A stretch of DNA of 21,353 nucleotides from Anammoximicrobium sp032229885 (GTDB lineage Bacteria; Planctomycetota; Planctomycetia; Pirellulales; Pirellulaceae). The notes under the pieces were generated by a model. That model worked only from the letters and a program-made list of their open reading frames with translations, was not told where the DNA came from and did no database searches. The position numbers and the translations under genes are program-made. Shown here in pieces: positions 6,012-14,201 of this stretch (within the stretch, counting starts at the first letter, position 1; each line of letters begins with the position of its first letter). The stretch covers positions 1 to 21,353 of the forward strand of contig JAVYAJ010000039.1 in NCBI GenBank assembly GCA_032229885.1. The letters run 5' to 3'.

Positions 6012-9000
6012 CTACCGCGGCTGCTCGATGATCTCGATCCCGGACAGCACGGGCGGCAAGTTGCCGCGGGGATCCAGCGCCAGCGTGATGGAATCCTCGG
6101 CGACGATTCCGTCGAAGGCGCGTTCGAGCGTTCGCCACGGTCCGCCCGCGGCGGCGGCCACGTCCAACGCGGCCAGGACTTTCCGGCCCTGCAAGGCGAC
6201 GTCGAACACCCGTTGTCCAGGCTGGACTCCCGAGTCCGGTTCAAGGAAGTGCAGCCGCACGCTGTAGCGGCGAGTCGCGGAAGAATCACGGGTCGACGCC
6301 GCGTCGTCGGCCAGGTTGGTCGTTGGTTTTTCCAGTTCCAAGACCAGCTTGGGTGCGCGCTTGGGATCGCCGTCGGCCGAGATCGCCACGCGTTTTCCCG
6401 AGCCGCGAATGATCAGCGCGAGGGCATTTCCCTGCTGCCATGCGGGCCGGTCGACCACTTCTTGGATCACGGCGCTCAAGTCCGGCGTGCGCTGATCGGG
6501 TCCGGGTTTGCCGCCCTTTTTCCAGGCCTTTGGTTCCCACGATACGTCGGCCTTGGTGGTTGGCCGCTGGCTGATGTTGAACGCCGCCGTGGCAAACGCG
6601 GCCGCATTGTCCGCGGCGTGGCCGCGGATCTCCAACTGCGTCGGCTGATCCGTCGCTTCCTTGGCGTCGAACTGCACGTAGGCCCGCGCCACCTTGGCGC
6701 CGCGAGCCAGCGGGACGTTCGGAAAACGGAGCCCGACGGTCTGCATGGTCTTGTCCTGAACGAGTTCCAGGTCGCTGCTGGTCAGACTGACCGCGCCCGT
6801 GGCCGACTCTTCGGCGTCGTCGCCGGATTCGGCGATCTGAACGACGATCGCATCCTCGGGCTCGTCGGCGGCCGGCTTCAAATGGACGACCAGTTTGCGA
6901 ATGTCCTCGCCGCCCGAGGCGGCAACCCACGCCAAGCCATCACCGGACACGCGGCTGCTATGCTTGCGGAACCAGCGCACTGTGTCATCCAGCGTGAGGG
7001 GAACATCCGGCGAGGCGCCATCGTCAGGCGGATAGTTCACCCACCAGGTGCCGTTGTCGGCCAGTCGGTCGCCCGGGGCGCCAAAATTGATTCCGATCCG
7101 CCGAACTCGGGATCGTGGCTCGCCCGCGGGCGGACGGCCAAACAGGCCCGTCGTCCAGACCTCGTTGTCGGGCATGTGGATCAATGCCAGCGACGCCTGG
7201 TTCTGGTACGCGCACTGGCATGTTCGCGTATAGTCGGGCGCGTTCAGCACCCCATCCGCGGCGATCAGATTCGAGGTGCAACCCGACTTGAATCCGCCGA
7301 AATTCCCCGTTCCGCCGTGGTTCGTCAAGTCGTAGAAACCGGCCGCGCCCGACCGGAACGTCAACAAATGCTCGCACGCGATGGCCGTGTTGCAGCCATA
7401 CGTGCGAGTGAATCGCCAGGGCACCTGCTGGCCAGTCACGGGGTCCGGCACGGTGATCGGCGAACCATCCAACAGGCTGAACGCGCCCTCGTTCTCCTTG
7501 TAGCTGGTCGTGTTGGTGATCAGCGTATCGCCGTGCAGTATGCAGGGTCCGGCGTACGTCAACGTCGGATTGCTCCACACGACCGCCCCGTCGGCCGCGC
7601 GATGCACGGTCAGCCCCTGTTTGGCTTCGTCGAGGCTGCGGTCCGACGCGGCGGAACCGGCCTGCACCAAGAGGTCGCGGGGCTGCGAGTAGCTGAGCCA
7701 GGTCCCGAACACATTCTCATCACGCTTCCACAGCGGCGCGCCGGTTGTGGCCTCGATCGTCAACAAGCGCGCGGCCGGCGCGTCCACACCCCGGCGCCGG
7801 TAGACTTCTTCGACGCGCTGAGGCAGCTTGTCCAATAGATAGATGCGCCCGCCGCCCGCCACAATGCCGTTGTGCAGGAAGCTGTACTGGGCATCCAGTC
7901 GCCAGGCGACATCTCCGCGATGGCGATCAAAGGCCACCAGCCCGCGGCTGGCCGAGTGGTCCGGCGCCCAGGCGCGGCCGCGCCTGGCCGCCGGGACATA
8001 GCTGTACCCATACCGTTGCTCGAAGTCGCCGAATCCGGCGCCGCCCAGCAGCAGGTCGCCATACACGCCGATGTAGCCCCACTCGGGCGATTTGCCGTCG
8101 GCGTCGGGCGGCATGACGAATTCGCGCACCGTACGGCCCGTGGCCGCATCCAGCAGCAGGCACTGTGAACCGATAGCCAGATACACGCCGTCCTCGGTCA
8201 CCACGAAATTCGTGCCTCGTTGGTTCGCGCCCGGCAGATGCAACTGGTTGTACGAGACGTCGAGCGGCGTATCGGCGTACGATTCGTCGTAATAGACATC
8301 GTAGGTCCCCAGATTTTCGAACTCGCGTCGCCATAACAGACGGCCGGTGTACACGTCTCGCGCACTGAGGCAATTCACGCCCTCGATGAACAGGCGTCCA
8401 CCCAACACTTGGGGGCTCGGCCCGTGTCCGTGGCGCGGCAGGACGTCGTCGTGCGAGCTTCCTCCAAACCACAACAGGCCCAGCGGCAGCTTGACCCACT
8501 GGTCGTCCGATTTCACCGTGTTCCCGATGTCTCCGTAGGCGTGCGTCCACTGGCCCGCGCCCGGCAACGGGCCTGGACGCGTCAGCACCACCGCGCCGTC
8601 CAACGTCGCAACTTCGGCCTGCGTCAGCTCGGCTGTCGCCAGATCCGCCGGCCCGAGATCGCCCGCCGCTCCGCCAGTCTGAATCCACAATTTGCCGCCA
8701 TACGGCCGGACCGACTCGAACACCCGGGCCAGGCGCTTGGCGTCGCGCAGCGAGGGCGCAAGCGAGCGTCCGACGATGATCACGTTCGCCAGATAGGGCG
8801 GCGCCAGATACGTGTCCAGCGTTCCGGTCTCCAGCGCGATCCGCTTGCCGTACCAGCCGATCTGGTCGATTCGCCGCCGCAGTCGATCGATTTTCTGCGC
8901 GTCCGGATCGACGCCGACGATGTGCAACTCGCTGCTCGCGGCGACTGCGGCCAGCAGCCGTTCGTCGTCCAGGCCGAACCACAAGACATAGCCCTCGCGC

Positions 9001-10364
9001 GCGCCGACCGTTTCGATCAGTTGGGCCACTTCCGGCGCTACGTCGGCCGAGGGCGGCGCGACCTGGGGAAGCGCCCGTTTCTGGGGCTCGACGCGGTCCT
9101 CGCCAAACGCCAAGATCCGTCCGTCCAGCGTCACGGCGAACAACCGCGACGCGGCCGCGACCAATCGGCATACTTCGCCGTCGACGGATCGAGTCCAAGC
9201 GACGCGCGCCGGCGCGTCGCCGCGCGGCAGATCGATCGCACTGATCGCTTTGCCACCGGCGGCGTACAGCCGGTCGCCAGCCGCAATCAGGTCACCCCTG
9301 CCGTCCGCGTCCACTTCCCAGAGCAGCTTGTTCTGTTGGTCATACGCCGTGATTCGCGGCCCGCGGGCCGTCGGTTTGGTCGTCGCTTCGGCAGCGGCAT
9401 AAAGCACGTCGCCAGCCAGCACCGGCTCGTTGACCTGAAACTTCGCATCCGAGCCGGCGGGCAACGTCAAGGCCATGGTCCCGTTGACTCGCGTATGCAC
9501 AAACGCCCGCCGCGCATCGGCGGCGACGAAACAGCCGCCTTGCCCTTTGGCGCCGAAATTGAAGAACTTCAGCGTCCCCGACTGCCGATCGAACCCGGCC
9601 GGCAGCGAACGGCCTCCGGGCACCAGCAACAGGTCGCCGGCCACCGTCAGTTGACCCTGCGGCGCGACGCCGGCAAACGCCGGCGCCGCGTGAGGCTGTT
9701 TTTGATACTCGTCGCCGGTCGATTCGTTTCGCCATTGAATCTGGCCCGTGCGGGCGTCCAGCGCATAGATGAACGTACCCATGAACGGCCAGATGCTGGC
9801 GGCAAAATAGACCGTATTGTCGACGACGGCGGGTCCGCCGCGGGCCGGCCACGAGCAGATCACGCGCCGGTTGCCGAGCACCTTTCGCTCGGACGGCCCG
9901 CCCAGAAAACGCCAACGCAACGCGCCGTCGGCCGCGGCTACGCAATACAAGTAGCCATCGTCGCTGACAAACAGCACCGAGTCTTCGAAAATCACCGGCG
10001 GAAATCGCACGGGGCCATCGGCATAGAACGCCCACAGCTCGGTTCCGTCCTGTACGTTCAGAGCCACGACCTTGTCCGAGTCGTTGAAACTCAGAAACAT
10101 CCGATCCTTGGCCACCACCGGCTCGTAGAGCCGATCGTACTGCATCATGTCTTGATTCAGCGGGTCGTCCCAGACTTGCTGCCGCGGTGCGTACTGACAC
10201 GTCCAGTGCAGGTTCAATGTCGCCGGCAGGCTGTCCGGCGACGCGGCCGTGTGGCCCGCGTCGTAGCGCCACTGGGGCCAATCGCCGCCCGCCACCGGCT
10301 GAACGGTCTCACAGATCGACACAATCGTGCCGAACATGACAAGTATCCAAGATTGAATCCGCAT
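6012..10364 (-). CDS. Giant secreted PQQ-like beta-propeller protein with methyltransferase-like insert, DNRLRE-like and malectin-like modules
   Basis: This exported protein of 1450 residues has a Sec signal peptide (about 1-26) followed by GDWPQWR (27-33), the usual opening of planctomycete PQQ-binding-like propeller proteins. Propeller blades with AxDxxTGxxxW motifs fill 80-425 (ALNVQDGTELW, ALDARTGQIQW) and again 605-1110 (CLSARDVYTGRLLW, LLTIEATTGAPLW). Residues 445-600 resemble a class I methyltransferase fold whose SAM loop is degenerate (VLWFGLDDERLLAAVA at 460-475, then VGVDPDAQKI). A conserved Cys-rich segment, CTSNLIAADGVLNAPDYTRT, sits at 1029-1048. Residues 1190-1346 form a DNRLRE-like beta-sandwich. 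Residues 1365-1447 are malectin-like. Start ATG 10364 has GGAGAG 5 nt upstream; earlier in-frame codons are non-coding in character. The likely role is extracytoplasmic binding or oxidation of sugars or alcohols. The catalytic status is unknown. Confidence 0.85.
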   Translation of the reverse strand: MRIQSWILVMFGTIVSICETVQPVAGGDWPQWRYDAGHTAASPDSLPATLNLHWTCQYAPRQQVWDDPLNQDMMQYDRLYEPVVAKDRMFLSFNDSDKVVALNVQDGTELWAFYADGPVRFPPVIFEDSVLFVSDDGYLYCVAAADGALRWRFLGGPSERKVLGNRRVICSWPARGGPAVVDNTVYFAASIWPFMGTFIYALDARTGQIQWRNESTGDEYQKQPHAAPAFAGVAPQGQLTVAGDLLLVPGGRSLPAGFDRQSGTLKFFNFGAKGQGGCFVAADARRAFVHTRVNGTMALTLPAGSDAKFQVNEPVLAGDVLYAAAEATTKPTARGPRITAYDQQNKLLWEVDADGRGDLIAAGDRLYAAGGKAISAIDLPRGDAPARVAWTRSVDGEVCRLVAAASRLFAVTLDGRILAFGEDRVEPQKRALPQVAPPSADVAPEVAQLIETVGAREGYVLWFGLDDERLLAAVAASSELHIVGVDPDAQKIDRLRRRIDQIGWYGKRIALETGTLDTYLAPPYLANVIIVGRSLAPSLRDAKRLARVFESVRPYGGKLWIQTGGAAGDLGPADLATAELTQAEVATLDGAVVLTRPGPLPGAGQWTHAYGDIGNTVKSDDQWVKLPLGLLWFGGSSHDDVLPRHGHGPSPQVLGGRLFIEGVNCLSARDVYTGRLLWRREFENLGTYDVYYDESYADTPLDVSYNQLHLPGANQRGTNFVVTEDGVYLAIGSQCLLLDAATGRTVREFVMPPDADGKSPEWGYIGVYGDLLLGGAGFGDFEQRYGYSYVPAARRGRAWAPDHSASRGLVAFDRHRGDVAWRLDAQYSFLHNGIVAGGGRIYLLDKLPQRVEEVYRRRGVDAPAARLLTIEATTGAPLWKRDENVFGTWLSYSQPRDLLVQAGSAASDRSLDEAKQGLTVHRAADGAVVWSNPTLTYAGPCILHGDTLITNTTSYKENEGAFSLLDGSPITVPDPVTGQQVPWRFTRTYGCNTAIACEHLLTFRSGAAGFYDLTNHGGTGNFGGFKSGCTSNLIAADGVLNAPDYTRTCQCAYQNQASLALIHMPDNEVWTTGLFGRPPAGEPRSRVRRIGINFGAPGDRLADNGTWWVNYPPDDGASPDVPLTLDDTVRWFRKHSSRVSGDGLAWVAASGGEDIRKLVVHLKPAADEPEDAIVVQIAESGDDAEESATGAVSLTSSDLELVQDKTMQTVGLRFPNVPLARGAKVARAYVQFDAKEATDQPTQLEIRGHAADNAAAFATAAFNISQRPTTKADVSWEPKAWKKGGKPGPDQRTPDLSAVIQEVVDRPAWQQGNALALIIRGSGKRVAISADGDPKRAPKLVLELEKPTTNLADDAASTRDSSATRRYSVRLHFLEPDSGVQPGQRVFDVALQGRKVLAALDVAAAAGGPWRTLERAFDGIVAEDSITLALDPRGNLPPVLSGIEIIEQPR

Positions 10365-10448
10365 GGTGGCTCTCCACACCTTTCCGGTCGAAACCCCTGT
10401 CCCCGAAACTCGCCGGAGAATAGGTCGATTGGACAGCAAGCTAACTGC

Positions 10449-10505
10449 CTCGCCGCTAGCCGAGCCGCGTCGCCGCTGGTCGATCACGTCGCCGCTGGTC
10501 GGCCG
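10449..10505. repeat. Three 19-bp tandem repeat units upstream of the propeller gene
   Basis: The units are 10449-10467, 10468-10486 and 10487-10505. Units 2 and 3 share CGTCGCCGCTGGTCG and match at 16 of 19 positions, while unit 1 (CTCGCCGCTAGCCGAGCCG) is more diverged. They lie in the presumed 5' leader of the propeller gene. Function is unknown. Confidence 0.5.
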
Positions 10506-10568
10506 CCAGCCAAGCCCGCCTATGGGCGACTCGCCGAAGACTCGAATCCAGCGGCGCAACGTCTGGCA

Positions 10569-10597
10569 ATTTTTGGGTCGAGGCTTTCGTTTGTCAA
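10569..10597 (-). promoter_or_regulatory. Candidate sigma70 promoter of the propeller gene
   Basis: On the minus strand a perfect TTGACA (10597-10592) is followed after exactly 17 nt by AAAAAT (10574-10569), which matches 4 of 6 bases of TATAAT. It would give a leader of about 200 nt that includes the 19-bp repeats at 10449-10505. The -35 box lies inside a 9-bp inverted repeat (see 10592-10639). Confidence 0.45.
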
Positions 10598-10639
10598 GCG
10601 CTTCCGGGGTTGCCGATCAGGACGGAGAGACGCTTGACA
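10592..10639. promoter_or_regulatory. Operator-like inverted repeat over the -35 box
   Basis: TGTCAAGCG (10592-10600) and its perfect inverse CGCTTGACA (10631-10639) are separated by 30 nt. The half-site at 10592-10600 contains the -35 hexamer of the candidate promoter for the propeller gene, and the other half-site holds a second TTGACA on the plus strand. Centres are 39 nt apart, about four helical turns, so paired repressor binding is conceivable. Confidence 0.3.
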
Positions 10640-11032
10640 CGGCTGGGAATGGGGTGTCGCAGGGAAATACGCGGCTGGAAACCGCTTCCACATCTGCGCC
10701 ATGCTTGGAGCGGCTCGAAGCAGGGCTTTGTAGAGCGGGCTTCGGCCTCCGAAATCGCGCTGCGATTTGGATGTGTGTCGAGCCAGACCGAAGTCCGCCC
10801 TGCGCCGCAGGCGCTCCCGCTCTGCGTTAGGCAGGCCAGCCGTCCCAGCGCGTCTGGAAGATGGTCTTTGATCGCTAGCGCCCTGTTCGCAGCTCGATTT
10901 TGGACTATGCTTGCGTCTTCTCTACTTTGCGTGGCTTGAAGCGGCAGCGCGGAGGTTGGACTTCGGTCCGTCCGTGGCGCAGCGAGTCCGACGTGTGTAC
11001 GGCCATGCTTAGCCGCACACCGCATCGATAGC
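10640..11032. other. Non-coding gap with hairpins and a wide inverted repeat
   Basis: No convincing gene is visible here. Hairpins are AAATCGC-gct-GCGATTT (10752-10768) and GCGCC-gca-GGCGC (10802-10814). GACCGAAGTCC (10786-10796) recurs inverted as GGACTTCGGTC (10958-10968), enclosing 183 bp. The ORFs present (for example 109 codons from 10610) have low-complexity, repeat-derived sequence. The stretch looks like decayed intergenic repeats. Confidence 0.4.
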
Positions 11033-11038
11033 TATACT
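11033..11038 (+). promoter_or_regulatory. Candidate -10 box of the ABC ATPase gene
   Basis: TATACT followed by GT matches 5 of 6 consensus bases and lies 35 nt before the TTG start at 11074. The same 8-mer TATACTGT recurs before the methyltransferase gene at 14189. No good -35 box is seen. Confidence 0.45.
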
Positions 11039-11073
11039 GTGTCCTTCATCCACCCGTGTAGGATCGACCAGCC

Positions 11074-11961
11074 TTGTTGATCGAAACCGTCGAGCTTACG
11101 AAACGTTATCGGGACGTCGCAGCCTTGGAGGGCTGCAGCCTGGGCGTTGCGCACGGAGAGATCTTCGGCCTGCTCGGTCCCAACGGAGCCGGCAAGACGA
11201 CGCTGTTGCGACTGTTGCTGGGATACCTCAAACCGAGCGCGGGCCGGGCGACGATCGATGGGCTGGATTGCTATCGCCAGTCCGTCCAGGTCCATCGCCG
11301 GGTGGCGTATTTGCCGGGCGAAGCGCGGTTGTTCCGCTCGATGCGCGGTCGCCAGGTGCTGCGGTTCTTCGCCGAGGTGCGCCCCGGCGGCGATCTGAAG
11401 CGCGCCGTCGCGGTGGCCGAACGCCTGGAATTGGACCTGTCGCGTCGCGTGGCATATATGTCGACCGGAATGCGACAAAAACTCGCCCTGGCCGCGACGC
11501 TGTCCGCCGATACGCCCGTGGTGATCCTCGACGAACCAACGTCGAATCTCGACCCAACGGTGCGCGGCATCGTGCTCGAGTTGGTCGGCGAAGCGCGGCA
11601 ACACGGGCGCACGATCGTCTTCTCGTCCCATGTGCTGCCCGAGGTCGAAGCGGTGTGCGACCGCGTGGCCTTCCTGCGCGGCGGGCGACTGGCGCATGTC
11701 CAGGTGATGGCCGAACTGAGGCAGCGCCATCGGATTCACGCCCTCTTGCGAGGACCGCTCGACGCGCCGCCGAAACCGCTGGCCGACGAACTGTCGATCC
11801 ACACCGATGACGACGGCCACGTCACGATCGAAACACCCGGTGAACTGTCGCCGCTGCTGAAATGGCTGTCCGCGGCGCCTCTCGAGCAGATGTCCGTCGA
11901 ACCGGTCGGCCTACAGTCGCTGTACGAGCGGCTGCACGGCGACACGGTCCGCCCGTCCTGA
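11074..11961 (+). CDS. ABC transporter ATP-binding protein (orphan)
   Basis: This cytoplasmic ATPase of 295 residues would drive an ABC-type exporter in the inner membrane. The Walker A motif GPNGAGKTT is at 35-43, the signature motif is the variant MSTGMRQK (129-136), Walker B is VVILDEP (149-155) and the switch histidine is H186 in SSHVL. The STGMRQK signature and the 80-residue C-terminal tail (from about 215) are usual for ABC-2 type exporters of the CcmA/NatA kind. The TTG start at 11074 is favoured by TAGGA (11059-11063) 10 nt upstream; a second TTG follows at once. No permease gene follows: the next gene runs the other way after 40 bp. The partner must lie elsewhere or be lost. The substrate is unknown. 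Confidence 0.85.
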   Translation: MLIETVELTKRYRDVAALEGCSLGVAHGEIFGLLGPNGAGKTTLLRLLLGYLKPSAGRATIDGLDCYRQSVQVHRRVAYLPGEARLFRSMRGRQVLRFFAEVRPGGDLKRAVAVAERLELDLSRRVAYMSTGMRQKLALAATLSADTPVVILDEPTSNLDPTVRGIVLELVGEARQHGRTIVFSSHVLPEVEAVCDRVAFLRGGRLAHVQVMAELRQRHRIHALLRGPLDAPPKPLADELSIHTDDDGHVTIETPGELSPLLKWLSAAPLEQMSVEPVGLQSLYERLHGDTVRPS

Positions 11962-12001
11962 ATGGGCGCGCGGCGAACCGAAGCCAACTCGACTAGCCGG
12001 C

Positions 12002-13865
12002 TCACTCGCCACGAGGCGCGGCTTCGGCGGCCAACGCCGCCAGATGCGCTGCCGTGCACCGCGTGGTCCAGTGCTCCAACGCCTCGCGAGCTGGTTGCGT
12101 ACGACCTTCGGTCAGCAAGCTTCGGACTTCGGCCTCCAGGCGGCGCTGACCATCGAACGCGAACTGTTCGATCGGCTCCCACCGCCGCCAGTCGCCCGGC
12201 GACTGGTGGCCGGCGACGTCCACCTGGCCGTCGAGCAACGCCGTCGGCGTGGACTCGGCGCCCATGAACAGCGGAAACGCCAGCGATCGCGCGGGCAGCG
12301 TGAGCCAGGCCACCGTCAGCCATTGCGGATGCTCGCGGCTGATCTCGACCGACATGCCGGCGATCGAATCGGGAAAGCACGTCGAGGGATCGCGCGCGAT
12401 GTTGTGGAAGGCCGCGAATCCGATCGGTTCGGGCAACTGTTGCATCCGGGCCAGGGCGGCCGGACGATTCATGCTGAAGTACACCTTCTGGTCGTGAATG
12501 CGGTGCTCGACGCGCGACGCGTTGTTGCTGACCTCGAGGATCGTGCCGTTGCGATCGACGAACAGCCAGTGCGTGCCTATCGTCCCGCCCGCATAATCTC
12601 CGTTGCGTACAAACCGCTCGATGATCGCCAGCGCCTGCGGGCAGTCCGACGCCTGCTCGGCAATGTATCGCAACAGCGAGGTATTCATCCAGCCGCGGTA
12701 CCGCGGCGCGTCCTCGCGCAGGCCGCCGACGTCCGCCGACCCGGCCAATCCCTTGTCGTTGACCATACATCATGCAGGCGACGACGCTGGCGTCGCTCAC
12801 GGCGATGAACTTGTTGATTCCCGGCCGATCGCTTGCGATCACAAAGGCCGACTGGCGTTTCGGCACGTTGTCTCGGTTCTTGTGAAAGAAAATCCGTCCG
12901 TCGGCGCAGCGCGGCGCGACGGCGAACGAGGTGCAGTCTTCGCCCTGCCAGATCGACCGATAGACGCTGCCGACAAACGCTTGATACAGCTCGGGCTCGA
13001 CGCCCGCCGCGTCGGCGATTGCCCGCGCTTCGTCGAGCCAGTGCGGCGCCAGCTCGCGCGCCAGCCGAACGAATTTATCCGACCGCCGAATCAGTTCTTC
13101 GCGACTCAACCCCGCCTTGCTGGCTGGCTTCAAATAGTATTCATCCAGGTCCGCGTTGATCGCGCGGGCGTTGAGCGCGCCCCAGCGTTGCCCGATTTGC
13201 CGTGGGCTGCCGACCAGGCGGCAATCCGCCGCAATCTCGGCCGGCGGCGTCGCCGCGCGGTCGACGGGCATCAGCTTGGGCGCCGCGACGCAGTCCACTC
13301 GCAGATCGTCAAAGCGGGTGACGTCGCCCGTGGCGTTCTGTCCGACCAAAAGCAGGAACGCGCGCGGAGACGCGGCGGTGAACTCGAGCGTCAGTTCGCT
13401 CCACGCGTCGGGCCGCTCGATGAACGGCGAACGGGCCGCATACGAGGTCGAGCCGTCGCGGCCGCCATGAAACGCCACCGCCAGGCAGCCCAGCCAGTCG
13501 CCCTGGTTCGTGGCGTGTCGATACGCCTGAACCCGCACGCGATAACGCAGTTGTGGCGTCACGCGCAGCGCGAGAAAAGCCTGAGCGTTGACGCCCCGGT
13601 CGGTCAGTTTGAGGCAGGTGGAACCTTGCCGGACGATGTCCGTGGCGGGCTCGTTCAAGCATTGATTCGCCTCCCATGTCGGGATCGTGGCCGGTTCGAG
13701 CCGGTCCTCGAACACGCGAATCTCCGGCGAAGCGGCTGATTGCCCGTCGTCCGCCGATGCGAGCGGCGCGGCGGCAATCGCCACGAGGATCGCGACGAAG
13801 CCGATGGCGGGCGCGGATCGGCCGAGACGTTGATGGTTCGGCCGACGTGTCGTCGCGGGGTTCAT
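12002..13865 (-). pseudogene. Secreted C45-family Ntn hydrolase/acyltransferase with N-terminal sandwich domain, frameshifted
   Basis: Start ATG 13865 has GAGGTG 8 nt upstream. The first frame gives a signal peptide (about 1-38), a beta-sandwich, possibly carbohydrate-binding, domain (50-192), then a C45 peptidase/acyl-CoA:6-aminopenicillanate acyltransferase-like domain. Its expected N-terminal nucleophile is Cys311 in GEDCTSFAVAP, followed by FFHKNRDN. At residue 366 (12767) the frame is lost. The rest continues one base over, from MVNDKGLAGSADVGG (12766) to TGA at 12002, and includes IGTHWLFVDRNGTILEVS and the typical C-terminal core. Skipping T12767 (minus strand) restores about 620 residues. 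Left unrepaired, the first frame runs on to 11736, into the end of the ABC ATPase gene. This may be a sequencing error in a live gene or a recent pseudogene. If intact, the enzyme would act on amide bonds outside the cytoplasm after self-cleavage. Confidence 0.8.
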
Positions 13866-13998
13866 CGTGCATACACCTCATTCCCGGCAACGGTCACTGG
13901 ACGCAGCCGCGCGGGCCTACGGTGCGTCCTTCCGCATGCGAACAGATCCGATCGCCTTCGAGCGTCGACGCGGCGTCGCGAAGGCCGCTGGATACAGT

Positions 13999-14137
13999 AC
14001 GCGGCAGGATGCCGCGTCCACAACACGCGGCACGGGCCTCGACCGGTCTCGTAACCGGTCTGCGGCGCAGAATAGATCGGTCGAGCGTCGCGGTCAAGCG
14101 ACACGCTGGCTGCGCGCACCGCGGCAGGACGCTGCCG
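13999..14137. repeat. Hairpin-rich intergenic repeats
   Basis: A perfect 8-bp hairpin ACGCGGCA-gga-TGCCGCGT (13999-14017) and a related CGGCAG-gacg-CTGCCG (14122-14137) share the core GGCAGGA. Between them ACCGGT occurs twice, 6 nt apart. The gap 13866-14201 between divergent genes otherwise shows no gene; the -10 box at 14189 ends it. Confidence 0.45.
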
Positions 14138-14188
14138 TCACTTGGTCGGCGGGCCGCGCGGGGCCGCGCCGATCCGAGCGGCGCGAGG

Positions 14189-14194
14189 TATACT
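14189..14194 (+). promoter_or_regulatory. -10 box that predicts a leaderless mRNA
   Basis: TATACT is followed by GTCAGGC (7 nt) and then the GTG start at 14202. Transcription usually begins 6-8 nt after the -10 box, which would fall on or beside the start codon. GAGGT upstream (14185-14189) overlaps the box and so could not serve as a ribosome-binding site. Confidence 0.45.
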
Positions 14195-14201
14195 GTCAGG
14201 C

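Noticed and set aside
6213..7838. 541-codon plus-strand ORF
   Set aside because: Antisense shadow of the 3' part of the propeller gene.
10365..10559. 65-residue N-terminal extension of the propeller protein
   Set aside because: A signal peptide and ribosome-binding site mark ATG 10364 as the start. The extension is Arg-rich and covers tandem repeats and promoter sequence.
8409..10637. 742-codon plus-strand ORF
   Set aside because: Antisense shadow of the propeller gene, with no domain or ribosome-binding site.
11736..12001. Coding continuation of the C45 N-terminal frame past the frameshift
   Set aside because: After residue 366 the sequence turns Arg/Gly-rich and overlaps the ABC ATPase gene end, while the true C-terminal half lies in the neighbouring frame.
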